This document shows positions 54,341-64,000 of a stretch of 64,000 bases of DNA, in pieces. The notes beneath the pieces were generated by a model that saw nothing but the letters and a program-made list of their open reading frames with translations, was not told the origin of the DNA and did no database searches. This stretch comes from Tethya wilhelma. Lineage: Eukaryota; Porifera; Demospongiae; Tethyida; Tethyidae. The stretch's first letter is position 1. Each line of letters opens with the position of its first letter. A program made the position numbers and the translations under genes. The DNA lies in assembly GCA_964030475.1 (NCBI GenBank), contig CAXIPT010000001.1, positions 7,897,687 through 7,961,686 on the forward strand, given 5' to 3'.

Positions 54341-56536
54341 TTTGTAACCATTGTACACTCACCATCATCACTGCCAGGTTGAACTCTAGCACCACGGTGA
54401 AGAGCTTTTTTCTGTAGGGAAGATATAAAAATTAAGGACAATGACTCCACATTGTGATAGTTTCAATCATGACTACCTTTCTCCTCAGGAGAGTGATGGC
54501 TCTTTGAAGTTCCCAGATGTCATCTCTCTGCATGTGGAAATAACAGGCTAATTGCAACACTTCCTTCACAGGAAGACTTCAATATCAACAGTCAACACAA
54601 GGAAATTCTGAAGCAATGTCTCCTAGAACTACACTTAATTAACACAAACAACTTCCTTCCTTTCTGCATGCATGCATAATAAAGTGGCAGGCTTTCACAG
54701 TTCTATTATCATATCTTGGTATAATATACATACCTAAGCTCTTGCCTAATAAACCATGCTCTCCCTGCATGTGCACTTTAGCAGGGAACGTGTGGCTATG
54801 TACCTACCTGGTCATACTTCCCTGCCATCTTATTGTGAAGGCCCTCAAGAAGAGCAGCTAGTCTCTCAAGCTCTGCTGTAATCTCTCTAAAATAAATCAA
54901 CAACAACAGCAACTGAAAGACATCAAGCGACAATCAATTTACTATGTGTATGATGGCATAAAGGACCTGAGCTCAAATCCCAGCTAGATTTAAGTTTTCA
55001 TGTAATGCTGTACTTACTCTTCAGTTTCTAAGGTATTGATGTGACTTAGATGACTTAGCTTCACTTCACTTGTGTTCTCTGATATTTCAGGTCTGATATA
55101 CCTGTAGAGGACAAACAAAGGAGATTGAAATGGATACATGAACACAAGACTTAGAATTAATATCACACAAATAAATTCAACATAGAATCAAGAGTACATA
55201 ATACGCTATTATACTCTTGATGGAATACATTGGACATCTGTTATCACACTGTTTCTTTTCTTTTTTTTCAAAAAGAGAGTACTTCTACATCAATGTACAA
55301 CCAAGGAAATATCTTACTTCTTTAGTTCTATTTCTCCAAACAGCTCTAGAGCATTGTTGTAGAGTGCATGTAGTACTGGTGCTGATATCTGGAGAGTGGG
55401 ACTGAACACTATCACCATATTTGGTAGAGTCATCTTGTTCACATCTGACTGTAAAACAAAGGGAGACATCATTTACAATGAAAGCTACAAAGGGACCTAA
55501 GCTGAGTATAGAAATCACAAAATAATCCCAGATAAGCTGCAAGTCTCAGCAGACACTGGAGTAAGAGGATTGAACTGTTTTTCTAGGTAATGTTTAACTA
55601 CAGATGCTTTCTCTTGAATTCCCCCTTCCTATTTCCCACCCCCTAATAATCACACAGAAAGGGTCTGTGAACACAGCCACATGTGGTTCCCACTCATCCT
55701 AATGATAGCATGTCTACTCTCAGATCTCAGGAAGAGCAATCAAAAGATCACATTGAATTACTGCCTTTAGTAAACTATGGTAAAGGTCGTCAGAACTAAA
55801 AGAACTGTTCTATAACTAAGGTAGTCGGTATGACATCATATAGTTAGTTTGTTGACTGCAAGTATTCTAGAAAGTAGGACTGTGGCTCTCTTGGGGTATT
55901 TCCTGACACAGAGGCAGAACTATACATGGTTAGCCACAACAGAGAATCTGCTAGTACACATGCAGCTAGACTGACATTCCTGAACACAGCTTGTCCATTA
56001 ATATGGTCATTCCTAGAAAACAGTCACTACCAAAGTATTTCATCATGGAATGTTTTACACTTAGGCAGAAGAATTGTGTTCCTGGATGGAGTTACATACA
56101 CATGTAACTATTATAATGGCATGTTTTGGGTAACTTTGCAATAGAGAAGATAGTACTTCCTTGTAGCACAATGGAGATGGAATCACAAACTCGTGAAGTA
56201 CAAATACCATGCAACAATTGACCCAATACTAATATGATCATAGTACAGCTAGGGCTGAGAACTGCATGTAAAACAGCATGTATGCTACAAGCAATAAACA
56301 ACTTCCTATAGACCTACAGGAGACTTTTTTTTCGTCAAGTATGTGCAAAGACAAAAGTCAATACAGACCTACCATATTCACAATGTGCCTGACGTGTTCC
56401 AGCAACCAAGAGAGAAGTAACTTGCTTGACGGTGAGACATCGTCCAAAGCCTCATCCAGGATTGCATATTGCTCATCCCTAGGAAGAGCTGGAAGAGAGA
56501 GACAGCAAGATGAGGGAAACAGAATGAGGAGGTGGA

Positions 56537-56585
<49 letters not shown>

Positions 56586-58612
56586 CAAGCCAACAAGGAG
56601 TATTGTGTGGGCTAGACATACAGGGTATTAGACTACAGACAGCTGGCAGTGACATTGGTCACAATAGCTACTGGTGAATGGCATTGTACTTTTATTCACT
56701 CTCATTCAGATACAACTGGGGCCACAGAGCTAGCTGAGAGTGGAACATGCACTCAATAAGATCTTTGTTTACGTATGTTTAGCTATGGCAGTGTGATCAC
56801 AAGTATTACTTCTAGGCCACCAGCTCACCTGCAGCAGATTCAAACTTTGCAGAAGGGATGAGAGGCTCTGGTAGCTCCCTCAAATACTGTTTCAGTAGAC
56901 TAGCAACAATGTTGGGGTCATAGTCAGATAGATCAACATCCTCATCTGTAAGTTTGCATGTGAAAGTGATGTACACAGTCATACATTGTATCCCAACACA
57001 GTAGACCCAATGTTTTGAGTTTACAATTGTAACCTTTTGTGAAACGATAAACTGAATTTTAGATTTGAATACATCTACTTCAAAAACTATGTAGCTGGAC
57101 TAAACACTACCTTTGTCAAAACGAGTTTTGGCTTCTTCAATTTTACTCTTTACTCCTGGCAACCTGTATATCCCTTGATGATCAAGACCTAACCAAGAAC
57201 ACACATACAAGTATGATATATATGCATCATTCAAATCCAGTTATCAAATTGTAATATAAAACTTTAAAAAGGCTTTACGGGTCAACTATAACCCACAAAG
57301 TTATATGCATTAAACGCCACTGGACCTTGGTGGAAGAGAATAAGCTTTGTTTAAAACAACCTTATGAAGGCATATTTACCCTGCTTCCAATCAATACTGA
57401 CAAAGTCTAGCTATACAATAACTGTACACATACCAACTTCTTCAAGGTAGTCGATACATTGCCTAAAGACGGTAGGCAGCTGGACGCCATCAGTACCGAT
57501 ACGGCTCCGTTGTATTGCTGTATCAAGACTGACTCCAAACACTGTCACATCTGTATGGGTGTAGAGTTTACAGTTGATAGGTGGACGTGAGCACTCCCAA
57601 TAAACACTAGATCACTTTCTATGTATTTTGTTGACACTCTAGACTTCAATTATTGTGCTAGTGATGGTAGCAGATACCACAAATATGTACGGCACTTGTA
57701 TATCAGTGACAAGAGGAAACAGATTCTAGTTGTGTGATAAAGTAAAAACATCGGTTTTACATTCTTCTGTGTATGCAATGACGCACATCAGGTGAGGCAA
57801 CAGTGCAAGTACGTACAACAGCTAGCTGTAAAGCAACAGCACTAACTGTTGCAAGTGAGTTAAGCTCAAAATTATGATATCATACCTTTGCGTTTCTTGC
57901 GAAATTTCTGCTTGATGTTTCCAATGTTTGGCTTCTTAAAAGTGGGTTTGAACTTCTTCTTAGGCTTAGGGCTTCTCTCCCCTTTTGTAGAGCTGTTGTG
58001 ATGGAAGGTGTTTACAAACAGCATGAGGTACGATCTGATGATAAACAGTTGCAGGCAGAAGGCAAGGATACTAGGATCCATGACACAGTGGTATATGAAA
58101 ATTTCAATATCACATTTATGGACAAAATTGTGACAAACTTGTTATAGCAAGAGTAGCAGATTGCAAGCATTAGGTAATTACGCCAAATGCAGGGCCCACT
58201 GTGTCATATCATCACATAATTTTATGCCAACAAAGAGAAAATTGTGACTAAAAGTTGGCATAATAAATTTGTGGGGTATAATTTAAAATGACTAGATATA
58301 CTGATAAATAAATTATTATTTATGATAGAGCACTTTCTAGCATGATCACGGCATGCTGCAAATCACGAGAGCGTTCATAGCATGTGCTTACGGTGTGAGT
58401 GAGTCCTCCTGATCGGAGACAGAGACATAAACTCCACTTGATGACTGCTCGTGCACCTCTATCAATCTTGGTGCACTAACTGTTGGAATACTCAAGGTTG
58501 TGTCGCTCGTGCTCTGCAGTTGATCACCTTCCAGCATGTCCCCTTCGGACTCTGTACCACTATCGAAGCTGTCGAAACTATCATCGTACTCATACTCGTA
58601 GTTTATGGCCAT
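52811..58612 (-). CDS. RALBP1: RalA-binding protein 1 homologue (RhoGAP, coiled coil)
   Basis: Sixteen exons: 58612-58392, 57992-57886, 57550-57434, 57188-57111, 56945-56829, 56488-56373, 55448-55318, 55101-55018, 54886-54808, 54527-54477, 54411-54363, 54290-54238, 54067-53996, 53787-53659, 53583-53509, 53206-52811. They total 1875 nt (624 residues; human about 655). ATG 58612 has good context (GCAAAATGGCC). Order: acidic N-terminus; Lys-rich stretch (KPKKKFKPTFKKPNIGN); RhoGAP domain over exons 3-7, with the arginine finger in GIYRLPG and VASLLKQYLRELPEPLI; then the RALBP1-type helix DIWELQRAITLLRRK and Ral-binding coiled-coil region to exon 15. The family inactivates Rac/Cdc42 and is a Ral effector in endocytosis. 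The last exon (132 residues, APLIIHIALYKSDC, SEVSITVASMHLTKDEG) is not part of the RALBP1 proteins I know; its acceptor is strong (CCCTCACAG) and in phase. Read-through of exon 15 to a nearby stop is the alternative. Confidence 0.93.
54300..54339. repeat. (TG)n microsatellite
   Basis: Intron 11 of RALBP1, next to the acceptor of exon 12; the shorter counterpart of 46845-46892. Confidence 0.95.
56538..56582. repeat. (GA)n microsatellite
   Basis: Pure AG dinucleotides in intron 5 of RALBP1. Open frames through it (repeats of RE, ER or SL) are artefacts. Confidence 0.97.
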
Positions 58613-59016
58613 TTTGCTCAGACTGCCACAAGACACCATCCAGGGCACTTTTTATCTGACTTCGAAATATCAAGAATTTTCGTTATTTTAGAATTAAGTA
58701 AATATACGGCAACATGCAGTACAGGCCTCCCATGCAGAGGCAATGAATAATCTCAGAATTTTGTTATTCTCTTGACTGACTTGCAAAGACAATTGACAAT
58801 AATAGGAAACAATATCATAGATCAAGACACTGCCCATGGCTCCCATGCAATCTCAAATCCATCCTGCCATCAATATCATGATCTGCATGAGTTTGAAACT
58901 CGGATGCATTCTGGGTTATCAGAGCTAGTGACTTCTTTCTAAGCCTAAAGGAGATAAGTAGGGCTGGATCTGAGGACTACAGGAGGGAAAACAATCTCAA
59001 ACACTCCCCCCCNNNN

Positions 59017-59095
<79 letters not shown>

Positions 59096-59436
59096 CACAG
59101 AAAGGAGAATGCTCTTACTAAAATATATGGGGTGGGGCAGATATGCTTGTGACAGGCTGGTTTATGCATAATCATAGCCAATGATTATGTATAAGGTTAT
59201 TGATTATTATTTTCATGAATAATTTTACCCTTTACAGTAGCACTCAACCGCCACACCCATCATATGACAGTCAAACTAAACTGAGAGGAGGGACACCAGA
59301 CATTGAAAATACTTGAAGGCCCTGTCAGTCAGAGTGTGTACATGCATGATTGTGATAGGTTTGAGTATTCATGTTACATTGTATGGAGATTAATAATAAT
59401 TATAAAAATGTGAACTTTTGATACACAGTTTATAGG
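58613..59436. other. Head-to-head spacer with (CA)n and small gap
   Basis: Separates the divergent RALBP1 and Death-domain genes. 59014-59093 is (CA)n, preceded by four N (58993-58996, about). Just before the next ATG is TTTATAG, a likely 5'UTR acceptor at 59435. No coding sequence seen. Confidence 0.5.
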
Positions 59437-62400
59437 ATGGCAGGATCTATAACTATCGAAGAACTTCTTCAACACACCAAAGTTTCTCCTGAGTCTTTAA
59501 CTCGCAAGTTTACTGAAGAACATGTTATAAAGACCTACAGATTCATAAAAAAATGGGCACTCTTAGCTCGGCACTTAGGACTAAGGGAATCCCAGATTGA
59601 AGCTATCGAGAAAGATAATGAAAGTGAAGATGAAAAACGTTATGGAATGTTGATGAAATGGATAGAAGCCAGGGGTTTCAAGGCAACATTTAATTGCATT
59701 ATTGATGCTCTGCTAAAAATGGAACATGTTGACATTGCTGAAGAAGTATGCAGACTCATTGGACCTCAACAAGGTATACGAACAGCATGCATTATAATTT
59801 TATTCTTAGAATTCAATACTTATACTGCAAATTTCATTTCAAGTCAGCTAGCTATGATAATGCATGGTAACATTTCATCCAGATTTAGATGTTCCACAAG
59901 TCAATAGTGAAGATATAACTCAGGATCTCCCAGTACTATCCCAGAGATCTCCATCTTTGTCCTGTCAACAAACATCTCCAGAGAACACATCTACTGCCAT
60001 GACATCAAAAAGTATACTGCCACCACACACATTGTATTAAAATGACTGCATGTTATCATGATTCTTTTGTGCAGATTCTTGTGGACATCAGTATGTTTCA
60101 CAAGCTAATGAAGACGACATTGTGCCTGTGTCAGTGCAAAGTCCACCTAAAGACTTAGGGATTGGTCATCACACATCTCAAGAGCACACTTTGGCAGTAT
60201 TTTCTAAACCAGTGGCCACACCAAAATGTGCCACATCTACATTGGTAAACAATATAGAAACAAAATTTGACTCAATGGTGAAAAGCATTGAGAGTTTATT
60301 TGAGAGTGAACATAATTGCCTAATGGATTTGCAGCGAATTGCTGCCCACCCAAGTAGCAATACAAAAGGGCACTTTGGTGAAATACTTGAGAAGAGAATT
60401 GAAAAGATTTTCCAGGCCAAAAGTGTCAGAGAATTGTTTGCCGTTCTGCAATACTTCTGGGACTACCTTCAACCTGAGTACCTCTTTGAAATAGTCAAAC
60501 AAAGTCAAAATGCTGAGGTACAAAAAGTTGTGAGTGAATATGAGCAAGAACTCTCCAGCTTTCGAAAAAAAGTAACACTCAGCGAATATCTAGGAGAAAG
60601 AAAGTGTAACTTGTATGAAGCCGACTATCAGCAACTAATAATACGACTAGGAAATGAATGGCACGAAAAGACACTTGAAGACTTACAAAATCTTAGACAC
60701 GACTTTGCTGATGGGTTCTCTATTCTGAGACTTGCGGTAAAACTGAATGGCTTGAAGTCAAACAGTATCACTGTCATCCTTTCAATTCCCAGAGGAGTCC
60801 AACTAGATCACGATCAATTGCGCACGTTTTTCTGTTCTGATCCATATAATGCACTACAAGTCACACTAGATGGAGTATGTGTCTTTGATTTGGAGTCTCA
60901 AAAGGTATATACACTGGCTGATGAGTGATAATACTTGTGATACTATATACATAGTGTGACAATGTATAATCATACAATGTCATACTTACGATACTTAGGG
61001 TATGAGCAGTGGTGATGGTAGTTCTGACTGTGATCTTAAGAGCCTCCACCACGTTGAACAACAGACACCAGAGCTTAAGCCTAAGGCAAGTAAATACATA
61101 TCATACAGTAAAAACAATCCCAAGCTCACGAGTGATAAATTATGCATGAGAAGTAACCAAGAAACCAATCAAACCATGTAGGATTGTATTAACCTCCTCT
61201 GATTAGCCTCCTTTCCAGGCTCTCCCCTTTGACCTTTCACTCAGGAAAAGAATTAAGGAAGTAAATTCTTTTTCTGTGAGTGAAAGGTAAAAGAGTAGAG
61301 CCTGGGAACAAGGCTGAGATTGTATAGTAATACATGCAGTTTCAGCCCACACTCATGCAACCTTGTTATAATATGTGAATTTTTTCTATAGGAGTGCGAA
61401 GAATTGGCAAAAGAATGGAATCCAGAAATCATTGAAGGAAAGCACTATTACTATGCAGCTGGATCCAGAGACATACTTATGATAGTGTCAAATGAAAGGC
61501 TACAAGGTGAAGATATAATACCACGGCGCAGTACTCAACTGACCAAGGAAGACATCAAGAAGCTGACTTCACTAAATGAGAGACTGAAGAGTGCTAGACC
61601 TGAAGGATGGTGGGAAGATGATGGCAATATAATGGAAGCCAGGTATGAGATTGAGATCGAGAAACAGGCTGACCGTGAAGTGGTAGGTATTGAGAGAGAC
61701 AATCCAGGAAACAGGCTTACTCGACAACACATACTGACAAGAATCAAAGAAATAATGACCAGTACAAAAAAAGATGGAGGTACGTATATGTATTGGAGTT
61801 CACACACATAATGATCTTTTCGTTATGTAAACCCTTTACCACATTTTTATTGAAGGGATAGCCTAGGAATTAAATAGACTTTTTTTAAAAAATCAGGCAA
61901 ACCTACCTTGGTCCAACATTTATAACAATGCTATTGTGTCCTGTATCCATTTGCAGTGATCATTCGCTACTTTGGCCCTGGAAGGAAGGATATGGGAGAT
62001 TGGTGCTTCGAAGATGGCTATATCACGTTTAATGATCTAGCTCAGTTGTACTGTGATTATTTCATGGGTCATGTTCTAGGCATCACCACAGACTGTAGCT
62101 ACTCTGGTAGCTGGGTAAAAGAGCTTGTGAGGTTTTTGGACGAAAAAGGAGTGAGTCCATGTGGACATTCAACTAAAGAAAACAGACTAGTGATCAAGGT
62201 GCTAGCATCATGTAAGCCGTCTGAAATTCCATTCCGTTTGCTATTCTCAATCAGAGCTAACTACACTGAATGACAAAAACCGTGGAAAGACTCTCACAAA
62301 CTATTTCAATTTTGAAGTAGCTGAAAATCAACACACCTATGGCTTAGACCCAACCACCTTAAGGTGTACTGCAGTATCTTTCAATGAGCCATGTATGTGT

Positions 62401-62457
62401 ACTTTATCAAACTGGACGGAACTGGTGGAAGATAGTGGACCACAGCATCCAATATAG
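59437..62457 (+). CDS. Death domain - sponge middle domain - caspase-like fold protein, frameshifted at the 3' end
   Basis: Six exons: 59437-59773, 59883-60011, 60075-60904, 60999-61085, 61392-61779, 61957 onward (phases 1, 1, 0, 0, 1). The N-terminal Death domain is in exon 1 (FIKKWALLARHLGLRESQIE). Exon 2 is a Ser/Pro linker. Exon 3 carries the middle domain shared with 18652 and 41783 (YLQPEYLFEIVKQSQN, ELSSFRKKVTLSEYLG, NSITVILSIPRGV). Exon 5 is helical (ECEELAKEWNPEIIEGKHYY). Exon 6 resembles a caspase/metacaspase-like fold: VIIRYFGPGRKDMGDWCFEDG, then TTDCSYSGSWVKEL. The Cys of D-C-S-Y-S-G is kept (62094-62096), but the position expected for His in G-H-G is Pro (61977-61979). The frame stops at 62273 (695 residues); a second frame continues as LTTLNDKNRGKTLTNYFNFE to TAG 62457, so one or two bases were gained or lost near 62250. 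Intron 4 uses a GC donor (CCTAAG|GCAAGT). Likely a cytoplasmic death-fold signalling protein with a dead or altered protease module. Confidence 0.8.
61205..61315. repeat. Hairpin element related to the ZNF598 intron element
   Basis: AGCCTCCTTTCCAGGCTCTCC... pairs with ...GTAGAGCCTGGGAACAAGGCT, and TGACCTTTCACTCA pairs with TGAGTGAAAGGTAA. The unit matches the ends of 39600-40257. Located in an intron of the Death-domain gene. Confidence 0.75.
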
Positions 62458-63073
62458 AACAGAGTCAGTAATTATCATGTTTAGTTAATTTTTGCCATTG
62501 AAAAAAATTCCTTTGGTATACGTAATGGTTTATATCAATTTCTTTGTTTAGCCTAGCTTATCCCAATTTTGTATGACATTGACTGATGAAATTTAACTAG
62601 TGATCCTAAAGTAAGCGAAATGCTAATGTTTATTTACATGCATTCTGATAGGTCTACACAATTGTTGCCTATCAGCACTGAACTGCGACCACAGTATTAT
62701 ACAGACATGTACAGTGACTGAGGGCTCACCTCAGTTACTTCCGGACCATCAGCAGCTGAGCTTCTTTAAAATGAGCCTCGCCGGTTTTGAAGTGGAATCA
62801 AACCTTCATAGTTTTATCTGGTAAAGGTCATCGACGCATTATGCACGGCTACGCGCGTACGTACGTACGCATATATATCTCGCATGCGCATGCGCATAAT
62901 ATTTTAATAATTGTTTAATAGGAACGAGTAAACGAACATACTTTTGTCGAGGTGGGGTGATAGTTAAAATCATTTATTGCTAATTAAGTAAACCCCTAGA
63001 GTGTGTCAATTATCAATGGAATGAAACATCAAAGTTTGTGCTTATAACTTGATATCATACAATAATTATTGTT
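62458..63073. promoter_or_regulatory. Intergenic region with NRF1-type palindromes
   Basis: 62881-62896 CGCATGCGCATGCGCA, preceded by alternating CGCGCGTACGTACGTACGC (62851-62869). Both flanking genes are convergent here, so the promoter-like motifs have no obvious target, unless they serve an unannotated transcript. No coding signal seen. Confidence 0.4.
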
Positions 63074-63945
63074 TTATCGCAGATCTTTCTCATTGGAACC
63101 AGAAGGATCAGATTTCTTTTCACTGTATAGTGGCCATAATACCATGGACAATGCCTGAACAAAAAGACAATAATGTATTCATACTTGAAATTACCAATCA
63201 GTTTGTTTGACAGGGCTATAATGGGAACTTACAAGAAAGAAAAGAGAGATTACACATCCTGAAAACTGTACTCTCACTCGAATATCAAAGTCGTTATCAA
63301 CAGAAGAGGGAATACTCAGTAGAAGATCCACTACAAACTCAATTCCGTCCTCTGCTAGCTCATACACCAGTGAAACAAGAGATGTTATCGTATCAAACAA
63401 GGCATTGTCGATTCCAATGATAGCAGTGACATCAGGAATTGGAATGACATTTGTAATGGCATCCTCAAAGTCACCAAAAGAGGATGCACCAAAAATGAAC
63501 AATGCGGTGTAAACAAGAGGAGATGTTATGATTGCAGCATAGATTAGAGCTGCAAGCGTCGCCTAAAATATATGATCAGTCAATCAGTGGGTGAATTTGA
63601 ATGCAGCAATGATAATAATGGTCTTAGACTACTTACAAAACTTCCAAGTAAGTAGCCAATTCGACGAAATCTGTAGCTCAGGAGAATATGCAATGTAGCC
63701 ATTATAAATGCTACTGGACCAGCAACTAATGTACACCAGTAAGGGACAAACAAGTTTCTTAAGGCAGCTGAAGATGAAAAGTCCAAACTGTACGACAGTG
63801 AATGAATAAAATTTTTGAATATTAAAGTTATGAATAATCAAAGTTAAATCAGACATAACTCAACTTACTCTCTTGCTTGAGCACCAAATCCAGCAGCAAA
63901 AATCACCCATCCAATAAAAGACAGGGCAATACAGAGCAATGACAG
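63074..63945 (-). CDS. Multipass membrane protein, C-terminal exons (5' end outside window)
   Basis: Four exons join in phase on the minus strand: 63945-63869, 63787-63637, 63562-63233 and 63154-63074 (TAA). The translation has hydrophobic segments SLLCIALSFIGWVIFAAGFG, LVAGPVAFIMATLHILL, LAALIYAAIITSPLVYTALF and CVISLFFLALSMVLWPLY, so at least four membrane helices, with a long acidic, Ile/Val-rich loop between the third and fourth (FGDFEDAITNVIPIPDVTAI ... SVDNDFDIRV) and a short polar cytoplasmic tail (SEKKSDPSGSNEKDLR). I do not recognise the family. The exon before 63945 lies beyond the right edge. Confidence 0.75.
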
Positions 63946-64000
63946 CTAGTAGTATAAATGATATGAATATCATGGTTTTCCTTGCGATGTTGTGATAAAA

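Overview
The window is eukaryotic, and I infer a demosponge (Amphimedon-like). Genes carry short phase-consistent GT-AG introns, intergenic DNA is AT-rich and dense with CA/TG microsatellites and short palindromic elements, and the gene content (calcium-binding EGF arrays, TRAF, ZU5 and death-fold proteins with lineage-specific linker domains) fits sponge gene islands. No prokaryotic features were seen. Species assignment is inference only.

Layout. 0.1-4.3 kb: 3' part of a secreted EGF-array gene (+), whose exons are almost all exactly 135 bp. 5.2-9.2 kb: orphan coiled-coil exons on both strands, a foldback element, and a TATA promoter with a signal-peptide first exon. 9.5-11.0 kb: 3' exons of a TRMT1-type tRNA methyltransferase (+). 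11.2-16.7 kb: a convergent gene (-) that I assemble as ZU5 - UPA-like - death-fold - Ala/Ser/Gly-rich tail. 18.6-20.0 kb: a CARD-like gene (-). 21.4-25.4 kb and 34.5-37.0 kb: two more copies of the arrangement 'TRMT1 3' end facing an Ala/Ser/Gly-rich gene'. 26.3-27.8 kb: a CRE-containing promoter and an unrecognised small gene. 28.4-33.2 kb: three tandem TRAF-like genes (-), one truncated and one frameshifted. 38.0-41.5 kb: ZNF598 (+). 41.8-45.0 kb: a second CARD-like gene with Asp-Pro-Asp-His repeats and PIPRPRK repeats (+). 45.3-47.7 kb: a partial duplicate of RALBP1 (-). 47.7-52.5 kb: a gene with ten ubiquitin-like repeats, a ZU5-like domain and a Death domain (+). 52.8-58.6 kb: the complete RALBP1/RhoGAP gene (-). 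59.4-62.5 kb: a Death-domain gene ending in a caspase-like fold whose expected catalytic His is Pro (+). 63.1-64.0 kb: the 3' end of a multipass membrane protein (-).

Biological reading. Three housekeeping genes (TRMT1 fragment, ZNF598, RALBP1) sit in an island of death-fold, ZU5, TRAF, ubiquitin-like and caspase-like modules, the toolkit of innate-immune and cell-death signalling. A Cys motif and a middle domain recur in otherwise different proteins, so the locus looks like an actively duplicating, domain-shuffling signalling cluster. Frameshifts, truncations and partial copies are common. Some may be assembly errors (N gaps occur at 9352, 13800-13858 and elsewhere), so each is flagged separately.
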